A stretch of 64,000 nt of DNA from DASSQJ01 sp963726295 (GTDB lineage: Bacteria; Actinomycetota; Actinomycetes; Actinomycetales; Dermatophilaceae), in contig CAVSBW010000006.1 of the NCBI GenBank assembly GCA_963726295.1, positions 41,938-105,937 of the forward strand, given 5' to 3'. Under the pieces are notes generated by a model. That model searched no databases. It was not told the origin of the DNA and saw nothing but the letters and a program-made list of their open reading frames with translations. Every line of letters begins with the position of its first letter. Positions within the stretch are counted from its first letter, which is position 1. This document shows, in pieces, positions 1 through 7,971 of the stretch. A program made the translations under genes and the position numbers.

Positions 1-46
1 AACGTGGGTGAAGGCCGGCGCTCAGGCGCCGGTCTTCACCCACGTT
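1..46 (-). terminator. Terminator hairpin downstream of ino1
   Basis: Inverted repeat with 21-nt arms (1-21 and 26-46) that pair at all but one position (a C-to-T difference), around a TCAG loop at 22-25. It lies 29 bases past the ino1 stop on the minus strand. There is no clear T-tract, as is common for actinobacterial hairpin terminators, so it could equally serve transcription arriving from the left. Confidence 0.75.
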
Positions 47-74
47 GCGGAGGCGGAGGCGGAGGGAGGCTGGG

Positions 75-1166
75 TCAGCGCTCCTCGTCGCCGGCGATGA
101 AGGCCTCGAGGCGGCTCCGGCCGATGTCGTCGGGGCGCTGCTCCGGCGGGGACTTCATCAGGTAGGACGACGCCGACAGCAGGGCGCCGCCGATGCCGCG
201 GTCCTTGGCGATCTTGGCCGCGCGGATGGCGTCGATGATGATGCCGGCCGAGTTCGGGGAGTCCCAGACCTCGAGCTTGTACTCAAGGTTCAGCGGCACG
301 TCACCGAAGGCCCGGCCCTCGAGGCGGACGTAGGCCCACTTGCGGTCGTCGAGCCACGCGACGTAGTCGGACGGACCGATGTGCACGTTGCGGTCCTCGG
401 TCTTGCCGGCGAGCTCGCCGGTGAGGTTCGAGGTGACGGCCTGGGTCTTGGAGACCTTCTTGGACTCGAGGCGCTCGCGCTCGAGCATGTTCTTGAAGTC
501 CATGTTGCCGCCGACGTTGAGCTGGTAGGTGCGGTCCAGCTGCACCCCGCGGTCCTCGAACAGCTTGGCCATGACCCGGTGGGTGATGGTGGCGCCGACC
601 TGGCTCTTGATGTCGTCGCCGATGATCGGCACGCCGGCCGCCTCGAACTTCGCGGCCCACTCGGGGTCGGAGGCGATGAACACCGGCAGGGCGTTGACGA
701 AGGCGACGCCGGCGTCGATGGCGCACTGGGCGTAGAACTTGTCGGCCTGCTCCGAGCCCACCGGCAGGTAGGAGACGAGAACGTCGACCTCGGCGTCGCG
801 CAGTGCCTCCACGATGTCGACCGGCTCGGCGGCCGACTCGTCGATGGTCTGGCGGTAGTACTTGCCGAGGCCGTCGAGGGTGTGGCCACGCTGCACGGTG
901 ACGCCGGAGGTGGGGACCTCGGAAATCGTGATCGTGTTGTTCTCGGAGGCGAAGACGGCCTCGGACAGGTCCTTGCCGACCTTCTTGTCGTCGACGTCGA
1001 ACGCGGCGACGAACTCGACGTCGCTGACGTGGTACGGGCCGAAGCTGACGTGCATGAGGCCGGGGACGGTGGTCGTCGGGTCGGCGTCGCGGTAGTAGTG
1101 GACGCCCTGGACGAGCGACGACGCGCAGTTGCCGACGCCGACGATCGCGACGCGGATGGAACCCAT
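75..1166 (-). CDS. ino1: myo-inositol-3-phosphate synthase
   Basis: 363 aa. Family role: NAD-dependent cyclisation of glucose 6-phosphate to 1D-myo-inositol 3-phosphate, the cytosolic entry to phosphatidylinositol and mycothiol synthesis in actinobacteria. The sequence shows an N-terminal Rossmann nucleotide loop GVGNCASS (residues 10-17), the conserved GDDIKSQVGAT segment, and NVGGNMDFKNM with SKTQAV downstream. The length matches the short actinobacterial form rather than the ~510-aa eukaryotic enzyme. The ATG start follows the Rossmann strand closely. A PadR regulator lies directly upstream on the same strand, as in M. tuberculosis Rv0046c/Rv0047c, so regulation of inositol synthesis by that protein is a reasonable inference. 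Confidence 0.96.
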   Translation of the reverse strand: MGSIRVAIVGVGNCASSLVQGVHYYRDADPTTTVPGLMHVSFGPYHVSDVEFVAAFDVDDKKVGKDLSEAVFASENNTITISEVPTSGVTVQRGHTLDGLGKYYRQTIDESAAEPVDIVEALRDAEVDVLVSYLPVGSEQADKFYAQCAIDAGVAFVNALPVFIASDPEWAAKFEAAGVPIIGDDIKSQVGATITHRVMAKLFEDRGVQLDRTYQLNVGGNMDFKNMLERERLESKKVSKTQAVTSNLTGELAGKTEDRNVHIGPSDYVAWLDDRKWAYVRLEGRAFGDVPLNLEYKLEVWDSPNSAGIIIDAIRAAKIAKDRGIGGALLSASSYLMKSPPEQRPDDIGRSRLEAFIAGDEER

Positions 1167-1229
1167 GGTGTCTCCTGGGTGTCGGGGGTGGACTGGACGG
1201 TGGGTGGTCGGCGGCAGGAGCCGCCTCCC

Positions 1230-1790
1230 CTACGGCTGGGGGCCGGGGTCGGTGGGGTGACGCCGTTCGGCGTCGATGAGCTCGCTGAGCCAGCGGACCT
1301 CGCGCTCGGTGGTCTCCTCACCGTGCTGCTGCAGGGCCGTCGTGTACGCGTCCATCCGCTCGCGGCGGCGGACCGAGGACTCGCGAACCCGCTCGAGGTT
1401 CTCCTCGAGCCGGGAGCGCCGGCCTTCGAGGATGCGGATGCGCACGTCGCGCTCGGTGCGCGCGAAGAACGCGAAGCGGACGTCGAAGCCGTCGTCGTCG
1501 TAGGCCGAGGAGTCGGTGCGCGCGACGAGCGCTGAGAACTGCTCCTTGCCCGCGGCGGTGATCTCGTAGACGACGCGGCGGCGGCGGCCGGCCGACCGCG
1601 GGTCCTCGGTCTCGGCGATGAGGCCGCGCTCGAGGAGGCTGCGCAGGGCCGGGTAGAGGGTGCCGTACGACAGCGCCCGGAACGGGCCGAGCGCGGTGTT
1701 CAGGCGACGGCGGAGCTCGTACCCGTGGGTCGGCCCCTCGTGGAGCAGGCCGAGGACGGCGAACTCCAGCAGGTGGCCGCGGCGGGACAT
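1230..1790 (-). CDS. PadR family transcriptional regulator
   Basis: 186 aa. The N-terminal winged helix-turn-helix covers about residues 1-95 (LEFAVLGLLHEGPTHGYELR, then YPALRSLLERGLI and a GRRRRVVYEIT wing). The C-terminal half is helical and charged, with LEENLERVRESSVRRRERM suited to the dimerisation helix of this family. It sits 63 bp upstream of ino1 on the same strand and faces ponA. This is the position of Rv0047c in M. tuberculosis, so it probably controls ino1 and possibly itself. The inducer is unknown. The ATG start is preceded by a GAGGAG ribosome binding site on the minus strand. Confidence 0.9.
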   Translation of the reverse strand: MSRRGHLLEFAVLGLLHEGPTHGYELRRRLNTALGPFRALSYGTLYPALRSLLERGLIAETEDPRSAGRRRRVVYEITAAGKEQFSALVARTDSSAYDDDGFDVRFAFFARTERDVRIRILEGRRSRLEENLERVRESSVRRRERMDAYTTALQQHGEETTEREVRWLSELIDAERRHPTDPGPQP

Positions 1791-2125
1791 CGAGCTCCTC
1801 GAGGGTGGGAGCCGGCGCTGGGCCGGCGTGGTTCCTGTACGAAACCGACGCTACCACGGATATATCGTTGCGATAGATCGTGCCCATGTCTCGCCCCGAG
1901 TGGTCGGGGAGCCCGGAGGTTCCTCGCCGTCGAGGTAGCCCGGCGGTGGCCGGCCGTGGCGTGAAGGCGCCGGATGGAACCCGCACACCGCGCCGCTCGT
2001 TCCTCCGCCCGGCGCCGGGACCGGTCACGTTCCTGAGGACGCCGTGTCCGGGAAACCCAGCCCGGACGGCCATACTGGCTGACGGTCCCCCGCCCCCCGC
2101 CCCACCCCGACCCCCGGAACAGAGA
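1791..2125. other. Divergent intergenic region, padR/ponA
   Basis: 335 bp without a convincing gene. It must hold the outward promoters of padR (minus) and ponA (plus). The one AT-rich stretch, near 1855-1880, contains the PadR-type operator described separately. The rest, up to the ponA start, is C-rich and shows no further structure that I could recognise. Confidence 0.6.
1860..1878. promoter_or_regulatory. Candidate PadR operator
   Basis: ATATATCGTTGCGATAGAT: a TATCG/CGATA inverted repeat around TTG, with 8 of 9 outer positions symmetrical. It stands out as AT-rich in very GC-rich DNA and sits about 70 bp upstream of the padR start. Dyads with TATCG-like half-sites fit operators reported for PadR-family proteins, so autoregulation is likely. 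Binding itself is an inference. Confidence 0.6.
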
Positions 2126-4393
2126 ATGACGAACCGACCCCCGCGCACCCGCGCCGAGGCCAAGAAGGCCCGTGCCTCCCGCACCGGTGGCACCGGCTCC
2201 ACGACCCGACCCAAGCGCTCGACGGGCGCCAAGGGCGGACGGTCGACGCGCCGGAAGTGGCTGACCCGCGCCGGGTGGACCGCCCTGGTCGTCTTCCTCC
2301 TCGGGGTCGCCGGGTTCGGCGTCGCCTACGCGATGATCGACATCCCGGAGCCGAACGAGATCGCCACCGCCCAGGCCTCGATCGTCTACTACTCCGACGG
2401 CAAGACCGAGATGGCCCGCCTCTCCGACCCGGAGGGCAACCGCGAGTCGGTGCCGCTGGACCAGATCGACGAGTCGATGCAGCACGCGATCCTCGCGGCC
2501 GAGGACCAGGACTTCTACTCCAACAACGGCATCTCCCCGACCGGCATCGCCCGGGCGGTGTGGGTCGCGGTCAAGGGGGGCGCCGCCACCCAGGGCGGGT
2601 CGACGATCACCCAGCAGTACGTGAAGAACTACTTCCTCACCCAGGACCGCACCCTGACCCGCAAGGCCAAGGAGCTGGTCATCTCGCTGAAGATCGACAA
2701 GGAGCTCTCGAAGGACCAGATCCTCGAGAACTACCTCAACACGATCTACTACGGACGCGGGGCGTACGGGATCGAGACCGCGGCGAAGGCCTACTTCAAC
2801 ACCTCGGCGGCCAAGCTCGACGCCGGCCAGTCGGCGCTCCTCGCCGCCGTGATCCGCGGCCCGTCCCTCTACGACCCCACCTTGGGCGACGAGCAGCGGC
2901 AGAACGCCGAGAGCCGCATGAACTACATCCTGGACAACATGGTCGAGGGCGGCTGGCTCACCCAGGAGGAGCGGGCCCAGGTCGACATCGACGAGGTCCT
3001 CGACTCGGTCGTCGAGTACAAGCCGCAGCAGCTGAGCGGCCCCAATGGCTACGCCGTCGACCTCGTGAAGAAGGAGCTCGTCGAGAAGTACAAGCTCACC
3101 GAGGCCGACATCCAGCGCGGTGGCCTGCGCGTGGTGTCGACGATCGAGCGGCCGAAGCAGCGGGCCGCGATCCAGGCGGTCCGCGAGCAGCGTCCGGACG
3201 CCAAGGACATCCATGTGGGCCTGGTGTCGATCAAACCCGGTGACGGCGCCGTGGAGGCGCTGTACGGCGGCGACAACTTCGCCAAGCGCGAGCTGAACAA
3301 CGCCACCCAGGCGACGATGCAGGCCGGCTCGACCTTCAAGATCTTCTCGCTGATCGCGGCCCTGCAGTCGGGTGACGTCAGCACCCAGACGACCTTCGAC
3401 GGCTACTCGCCGCAGTACTTCCCCGAGTTCGCCGACCCCGCCGCGTCCGACGAGAACGCTCGCCGCGGCCGGGTGGAGAACTTCGACAACGAGCAGTTCG
3501 GCCGGATCGACCTGCTCACCGCCACCCAGCACTCGGTCAACACGGTGTTCGCCCAGGTCAACATCGAGGCAGGCCCCGAGAACACGATGAAGGCGGCCCA
3601 GGACGCCGGAGTGCGCTCCAAGCTGACTCCGAACGTCGGCAACGTCCTCGGCACCGACTCGGTGACCGTGATGGACATGGCCAACGCCTACGCCACCATC
3701 GCGGCCGAGGGCGTGCGGGCCGAGCCGTACCTCGTCAAGCAGGTGAAGTTCCTCGACGACAGCCTTCCGGAGATCACCGCCGAGCCCAAGACCCGCAAGA
3801 TGTTCGACAAGGACCTCATGTCCGACGTCATCGACGCGATGACGGGCCCGCCCTCCCCGGGTGGGACCGCCCCGTACGTCGGGGAGAACCTCGGCCGCCC
3901 GGTGGCCGGCAAGACCGGGACCTCGGAGGACTTCAAGTCGGCGTGGTTCGACGGCTTCGTGCCCCAGCTCGGTGCAGCCGTCGGTATGTACCGCTCCGAC
4001 AAGGACGGCAGCCAGCTGGAGATGCGCGACATCGACGGGGTCAGCTACATCACGGGCGGCTCGTTCCCGGCGCGGATCTGGACCGAGTACATGAAGGTGG
4101 CCCTCGAGGGCACCGACGTCGAGCAGTTCCCGGAGCCGGCCCACATCAACAAGGACGCCTCTCCCCCGACGACGCAGGCACCCCAGACGACCAGCCAGCC
4201 CTCGACGTCGACGTCGACCTCGAGTGCGCCGCCGCCGTCGACGACCCTCGTACCCCCGTCGCCGAGCGACACCCCCTCGCCGACCGACACCAAGCCGGGC
4301 AACGGCACCGGGAAGCCGTCCCCGACAGGCACCGTCACCCCGACGTCGACACCGACCCTCAGCCCCACCTCGTCGGTCGCGCCCGGCGGGTAG
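2126..4393 (+). CDS. ponA: Class A penicillin-binding protein (bifunctional transglycosylase/transpeptidase)
   Basis: 755 aa from ATG 2126. Basic cytoplasmic tail, then one membrane anchor (about 49-71). The GT51 transglycosylase domain has AAEDQDFYSNNG (catalytic Glu126), GGSTITQQYVKNYF and a KAKELVISLKIDKELSKDQI segment. The transpeptidase has STFK (Ser402), SVN (Ser470) and KTGTS (Lys596). It polymerises lipid II and cross-links peptidoglycan outside the membrane. The C-terminal ~80 residues are a Thr/Ser/Pro-rich extracellular tail. The reading frame stays open upstream to 1880, but that part has no PBP features and ATG 2126 suits the basic tail. Its position matches ponA1 (Rv0050) of M. 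tuberculosis. Confidence 0.95.
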   Translation: MTNRPPRTRAEAKKARASRTGGTGSTTRPKRSTGAKGGRSTRRKWLTRAGWTALVVFLLGVAGFGVAYAMIDIPEPNEIATAQASIVYYSDGKTEMARLSDPEGNRESVPLDQIDESMQHAILAAEDQDFYSNNGISPTGIARAVWVAVKGGAATQGGSTITQQYVKNYFLTQDRTLTRKAKELVISLKIDKELSKDQILENYLNTIYYGRGAYGIETAAKAYFNTSAAKLDAGQSALLAAVIRGPSLYDPTLGDEQRQNAESRMNYILDNMVEGGWLTQEERAQVDIDEVLDSVVEYKPQQLSGPNGYAVDLVKKELVEKYKLTEADIQRGGLRVVSTIERPKQRAAIQAVREQRPDAKDIHVGLVSIKPGDGAVEALYGGDNFAKRELNNATQATMQAGSTFKIFSLIAALQSGDVSTQTTFDGYSPQYFPEFADPAASDENARRGRVENFDNEQFGRIDLLTATQHSVNTVFAQVNIEAGPENTMKAAQDAGVRSKLTPNVGNVLGTDSVTVMDMANAYATIAAEGVRAEPYLVKQVKFLDDSLPEITAEPKTRKMFDKDLMSDVIDAMTGPPSPGGTAPYVGENLGRPVAGKTGTSEDFKSAWFDGFVPQLGAAVGMYRSDKDGSQLEMRDIDGVSYITGGSFPARIWTEYMKVALEGTDVEQFPEPAHINKDASPPTTQAPQTTSQPSTSTSTSSAPPPSTTLVPPSPSDTPSPTDTKPGNGTGKPSPTGTVTPTSTPTLSPTSSVAPGG

Positions 4394-4448
4394 TCCGGAC
4401 ACGGTGCGGACGACCCGACCGCCCTCCGCCGTCCGGCTGCCGGAGGGC

Positions 4449-5843
4449 ATGACGACGGCGCTCGGTGGTGCCCGGGGGCGGCGGGCCGCACCCGGAGCCA
4501 CCGGCGCCCTCGCGCGCCTCGCTCCCGCCGTGCTGCTGCTCGGCCTCCCCCTGACGGTCGCCGCGCTGCGCCAGGCCGCGTGCACCGAGCCCGGGTGGGA
4601 GGGCCGCACCCCGATCTGGCGCCAGTGCGCGTCGCCGCTGGTCGAGGCGGTGCCGGTGGACGGCCTGGCTCGTGGCCCGCTGGCCTACCTGACCGGGTCG
4701 GTACCGGTCGACGTGCCGCCGGTCACGGGCGTGGTCACCTCGCTGCTCGGGTGGCTGGCCCCCGGAACGGCCGCGGGTCAGCAGCGGTGGTTCCTCCTCC
4801 TGTGGATGCTGCTGGCGGCGGTGCTCCTCGCCGGGATGGTCGTCGCGGTGGGCACGGTCCGCCGCCACCCGCTCGCCGACCCGGTGGCGCTCGCGCTCTC
4901 GCCGGTGGTGGCTGCGACGGTGCTCCTGTCACCGGCGCTGCTGCCCCTGGCGCTCGCCGTCGTCGCGGTCTGGGCGTGGAGCCGCGACCGCGCACGGCTG
5001 GCCGGCGTCCTCGCGGGCCTGGCGCTGCTCGGGGGCGCGGCGTCGGCGGCCGTCCTCCTCGCGATGGTGTGCCTGCCGGGTCCCCCGGGGCGCCGGACCG
5101 TGCGCGAGCTGCTGCTCGGCGCCGGGCTCACCGTGCTCTTCGTCAGTGCCCCGGTGGCCGCTCTCGACGCCGGGAACCTCACTCGCCCGGTGCGCGCGTG
5201 GTGGACCGACGGGGCCGGAGCAGGGTCGCCCTGGTTCCTGCCCACGCTCGCCGGCCACCCAGTCTCGGCCGCGCACGTCGCGGTCATCGGTGCGCTCGGG
5301 GCGCTGGCCGCGGGCGCTCTCGGGGTGGTGCTCGCCCGGCGCACGCCGCGGCCCCCGGTGGCCGACGTCGCCCTGCTCGTCCTCGTCGCGCTCTCGCTCA
5401 CCGCGACCACGCTGCCCGTCGGCGCCACCCTGTGGCTGGTTCCGTTCGTGGCCCTCACCGGCATCCGCTGGCGTGACCACCTGCTGTGGGCGGGGGCCGA
5501 GTGGGTGCACGCCGTGGCCTGGTTCACCTACGTCGCCGGGCTCACCGACCCCGCCAAGGGACTCCCGGCGGGCTGGTACGCCACCGCCCTCGTCCTGCGG
5601 CTGCTCGCCGTCGGACGGCTCGGTTGGGTCGTCTGGGCCCGCACCCTCCGGCCCGCCACGGTCCCCCCCGCGTTCACCCCCATCCCCACCCCCACCCTCA
5701 CCGACACCCCCGCCCTCACCGTCAACCCCGCCCTCAGCGCCAACCCCGCCACCTTCGCGCGGAGTCAGGAGGAGCCCGCCGACTCAGGGCCGCACGACAT
5801 CCTGAGTGGACGAGGTGGCCATGACCCCGCGGAGTCCTCCTGA
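4449..5843 (+). CDS. Polytopic membrane protein, Rv0051-like (probable polyprenyl-sugar glycosyltransferase type)
   Basis: 464 aa if started at ATG 4449 (GGAGG just upstream); a GTG at 4404, 10 bp after ponA, is an alternative. Around ten hydrophobic segments are visible, with a short extracytoplasmic loop holding TEPGWEGRTPIWRQC near the start. By position (directly after ponA, before rpsF) it corresponds to Rv0051, a membrane protein resembling GT-C/GT87 mannosyltransferases, but no catalytic motif is clear and the function is unproven. Oddly, from about base 5661 the coding sequence turns into a C-rich Pro/Thr repeat and then reads through a dispersed palindromic repeat (5758-5844), which supplies the last ~29 residues and the stop codon. 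Confidence 0.75.
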   Translation: MTTALGGARGRRAAPGATGALARLAPAVLLLGLPLTVAALRQAACTEPGWEGRTPIWRQCASPLVEAVPVDGLARGPLAYLTGSVPVDVPPVTGVVTSLLGWLAPGTAAGQQRWFLLLWMLLAAVLLAGMVVAVGTVRRHPLADPVALALSPVVAATVLLSPALLPLALAVVAVWAWSRDRARLAGVLAGLALLGGAASAAVLLAMVCLPGPPGRRTVRELLLGAGLTVLFVSAPVAALDAGNLTRPVRAWWTDGAGAGSPWFLPTLAGHPVSAAHVAVIGALGALAAGALGVVLARRTPRPPVADVALLVLVALSLTATTLPVGATLWLVPFVALTGIRWRDHLLWAGAEWVHAVAWFTYVAGLTDPAKGLPAGWYATALVLRLLAVGRLGWVVWARTLRPATVPPAFTPIPTPTLTDTPALTVNPALSANPATFARSQEEPADSGPHDILSGRGGHDPAESS

Positions 5844-5844
5844 C
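5758..5844 (+). repeat. Dispersed palindromic repeat family 1, copy A
   Basis: Starts with GGAGTCAGGAGGA (5761-5773), the same 13-mer as copies B and C. Inner arms ACTCAGG/CCTGAGT (5782-5788/5801-5807) flank a 12-nt loop. The second half (5801-5832) aligns without gaps to copy C at about 24 of 32 positions and ends CCCCGCGG. A further inverted half, TCCTCCTGAC (5835-5844), pairs perfectly with GTCAGGAGGA (5764-5773). A C-rich tract (5661-5757) abuts its left edge. It is the most diverged copy and overlaps the 3' end of the preceding gene. Confidence 0.75.
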
Positions 5845-6064
5845 CTCGTGGGTGCCTGCCATCAGGTCCGGACGGGCGGCAGGTCGGCGGACCCCGTCCC
5901 GGGCCGGGACGGCGATTCGTCGGATGCCGGAGGCGGCCGGTACGCTTGCCCGGTTGCCCTCCGCGCACCCTGTGGACAGCCACGGCGGAGGCGAGGGCAG
6001 CGATGCATACCCTCCTGTCACGGAAGGACCGTGACCGTTCAGACCGAAGGAGGCGGGTTTACGC

Positions 6065-6352
6065 ATGCGTCAGTACGAACTCATGGTCATCCTCGACCCG
6101 GAGCTCGACGACCGGACCGTCCAGCCCTCGTTGGAGAAGTTCCTCAAGGTCGTGACCACCGACGGCGGGTCCGTCGACACCGTCGACATCTGGGGTCGCC
6201 GCCGACTTGCCTACGAGATCAAGAAGAAGAACGAGGGCATCTACGCCGTCGTCAACTTCACCTCCGAGCCGGCGACGGCCAAGGAGCTCGACCGCCAGCT
6301 CGGCCTCAACGAGTCGGTCATGCGCACCAAGCTCCTGCGCCCCGGCGCCTGA
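6065..6352 (+). CDS. rpsF: 30S ribosomal protein bS6
   Basis: 95 aa, normal length for bS6. MRQYELMVILDPELDD at the start and WGRRRLAYEIKKKNEGIYAV in the middle are hallmark segments. It binds 16S rRNA together with bS18 in the small-subunit platform, which explains its operon partnership with rpsR. An AAGGAGG ribosome binding site lies about 11 bases before the ATG. First gene of the rpsF-ssb-rpsR-rplI operon. A TACGCT hexamer at 5941-5946 is a possible -10 element for this operon, though without an obvious -35. Confidence 0.98.
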   Translation: MRQYELMVILDPELDDRTVQPSLEKFLKVVTTDGGSVDTVDIWGRRRLAYEIKKKNEGIYAVVNFTSEPATAKELDRQLGLNESVMRTKLLRPGA

Positions 6353-6389
6353 GCCCGGTCCACACGAAACGACTCCGAAGGGGACCCCC

Positions 6390-6956
6390 ATGGCAGGCGA
6401 CACCGTCATCACCATCATCGGCAACCTCACCGCCGACCCCGAGCTCCGCTTCACCCCGTCCGGGGCGGCGGTCGCGAACTTCACCGTGGCCTCGACGCCG
6501 CGGATGTTCGACCGCCAGGCGAACGAGTGGAAGGACGGCGAGACCCTCTTCATGCGCTGCTCGATCTGGCGTGACGCGGCCGAGAACGTGGCCGAGTCGC
6601 TCCACCGCGGCACGCGTGTCATCGTCTCGGGCCGGCTGAAGTCGCGCTCGTACGAGACCAAGGAGGGCGAGAAGCGAACCGTCATCGAGCTCGAGGTCGA
6701 CGAGGTCGGCCCGTCGCTGCGGTACGCCTCGGCCAAGGTCACCAAGGCCGAGCGCGGCAGTGGTGGCGGCGGCTTCGGTGGCGGCGGCGGCGGCCAGCAG
6801 AACGACCCGTGGGCCACCGGCGGCTCGGCACCCCAGCAGGGTGGCGGGCAGCAGGGCGGCTTCGGCGGCCAGCAGGCCCCGCAGCAGCCCCAGCAGGGTG
6901 GTCAGCAGGGCGGCGGCTGGGGTCAGGCGCCGAGCTACGACGAACCCCCCTTCTGA
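6390..6956 (+). CDS. ssb: Single-stranded DNA-binding protein
   Basis: 188 aa from ATG 6390, 37 bp after rpsF. The OB-fold (about 1-115) shows VITIIGNLTADPELRFTPSG and ETLFMRCSIWRDAAENVAES, followed by GTRVIVSGRL. A long Gly/Gln-rich linker follows (about 122-178), then the acidic tip YDEPPF that recruits repair and replication partners. It protects single-stranded DNA during replication, recombination and repair. Length and tip are typical of the main actinobacterial SSB, and its place between rpsF and rpsR is the conserved one. Confidence 0.97.
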   Translation: MAGDTVITIIGNLTADPELRFTPSGAAVANFTVASTPRMFDRQANEWKDGETLFMRCSIWRDAAENVAESLHRGTRVIVSGRLKSRSYETKEGEKRTVIELEVDEVGPSLRYASAKVTKAERGSGGGGFGGGGGGQQNDPWATGGSAPQQGGGQQGGFGGQQAPQQPQQGGQQGGGWGQAPSYDEPPF

Positions 6957-7069
6957 CCGACGGCAGGCGCACCCGCGCCCGCTGACGGCACACGACAGCC
7001 AGACACACACCATCCCCGGGTGACCGGGGCTCATCCGCCGGGAACGCCCGGCAGAAGGAGAGCACCACG

Positions 7070-7306
7070 ATGGCCAAGCCCGCCATTCGAAAGCCGAAGA
7101 AGAAGGCCAACCCGCTCAAGGCGGCGAAGGTCGAGAACATCGACTACAAGGACGTCGCGCTGCTGCGCAAGTTCATCTCCGACCGCGGCAAGATCCGCGC
7201 GCGCCGGGTCACCGGTGTCACCGTCCAGGAGCAGCGCCTCATCGCCAACGCGGTGAAGAACGCGCGCGAGATGGCCCTGCTGCCGTACTCGAGCTCGTCC
7301 CGCTGA
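7070..7306 (+). CDS. rpsR: 30S ribosomal protein bS18
   Basis: 78 aa. Core bS18 sequence IDYKDVALLRKFISDRGKIR and VQEQRLIANAVKNAREMALL. It pairs with bS6 on the 30S platform. It has no cysteine at all, so it lacks the zinc-binding CxxC of C-plus bS18 proteins and is the zinc-free (C-minus) form, here in the main ribosomal operon. An AGAAGGAGAG ribosome binding site precedes the ATG. Confidence 0.97.
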   Translation: MAKPAIRKPKKKANPLKAAKVENIDYKDVALLRKFISDRGKIRARRVTGVTVQEQRLIANAVKNAREMALLPYSSSSR

Positions 7307-7331
7307 CCCGCCGCCGAAGGAGCCAGATCAG

Positions 7332-7778
7332 ATGAAGGTCATCCTCACCCACGAGGTCTCGGGCCTCGGTGCCGCCGGTGACGTCGTCGACGTCAAGGAC
7401 GGCTACGCCCGCAACTTCCTCTTCAAGCGCGGTCTCGCGACCGCGTGGACCAAGGGTGGTCAGAAGCAGGTCGACGCGATCGCCAAGGCCCGTGACAGCC
7501 GCGCCGTGAAGTCCCTCGAGGAGGCGCAGTCCATCAAGGGCAACCTCGAGGCGAACCCGGTCCAGGTCACCGCGCACGCCGGCACGAGCGGCCGCCTCTT
7601 CGGCGCCGTCTCCACCGCCGACATCGCCGCCGCGGTCAAGGACGCCGGCGGTCCCGAGCTGGACCGTCGCCGGATCGAGGTCCCGACCCCGATCCGCACC
7701 ACCGGCGCGCACACCGCGCTCGTGCGGCTGCACCCCGAGGTGCAGGCCACCGTCGAGCTCGACGTCGTCGCCGGCTGA
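7332..7778 (+). CDS. rplI: 50S ribosomal protein bL9
   Basis: 148 aa, usual length. The N-terminal domain MKVILTHEVSGLGAAGDVVDVKDGYARNFL carries the bL9 signature (G-x2-G-x4-V-x2-GYxRNFL). A long connecting helix (about 40-75) and the C-terminal RNA-binding domain follow. bL9 binds 23S rRNA near the L1 stalk and helps maintain reading frame. It starts 25 bp after rpsR with an AAGGAG site and ends at a strong hairpin terminator, so it closes the operon. In many actinobacteria dnaB follows immediately; here it does not and lies 47.5 kb away. Confidence 0.97.
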   Translation: MKVILTHEVSGLGAAGDVVDVKDGYARNFLFKRGLATAWTKGGQKQVDAIAKARDSRAVKSLEEAQSIKGNLEANPVQVTAHAGTSGRLFGAVSTADIAAAVKDAGGPELDRRRIEVPTPIRTTGAHTALVRLHPEVQATVELDVVAG

Positions 7779-7797
7779 CGCGCCCACCCGCGTCGCA

Positions 7798-7832
7798 CGA
7801 GGGCCCCGGACCGTCACGGTCCGGGGCCCTCG
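7798..7832 (+). terminator. Terminator of the rpsF-rplI operon
   Basis: Perfect 16-bp hairpin: arms 7798-7813 and 7817-7832 around a TCA loop, starting 19 bases after the rplI stop. No T-tract follows. The perfect symmetry and location make termination the obvious role. Confidence 0.85.
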
Positions 7833-7840
7833 CGCGTGTG

Positions 7841-7857
7841 GTTGCGCACGGCGCAAC
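7841..7857. promoter_or_regulatory. Short palindrome upstream of the BCCT gene
   Basis: GTTGCGC-ACG-GCGCAAC is a perfect 7-bp inverted repeat, 8 bases after the rplI terminator and 115 bp before the BCCT start. Its size suits a regulator site in the BCCT promoter region. It could also be an extension of the terminator structure. Confidence 0.35.
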
Positions 7858-7971
7858 AAGACTCGACAGGTGCTCCGGCAGCGGTGGACAAGCCGCGGAG
7901 GGGCCCCGTAGTTTCCCAGTGGGCCGCAGGTTCGACGACGCACCCGGAGGGCGGCCTGGAGGGAGCACCAC

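Noticed and set aside
4149..4390. Tandem repeat in the ponA 3' end (ACG/TCG-rich)
   Set aside because: It encodes the Thr/Ser/Pro-rich extracellular tail common to actinobacterial class A PBPs and is not a separate element.
1700..4609. 969-codon open frame on the minus strand opposite ponA
   Set aside because: The plus-strand frame has full PBP motifs. The antisense frame is an artefact of high GC and has no recognisable domain.
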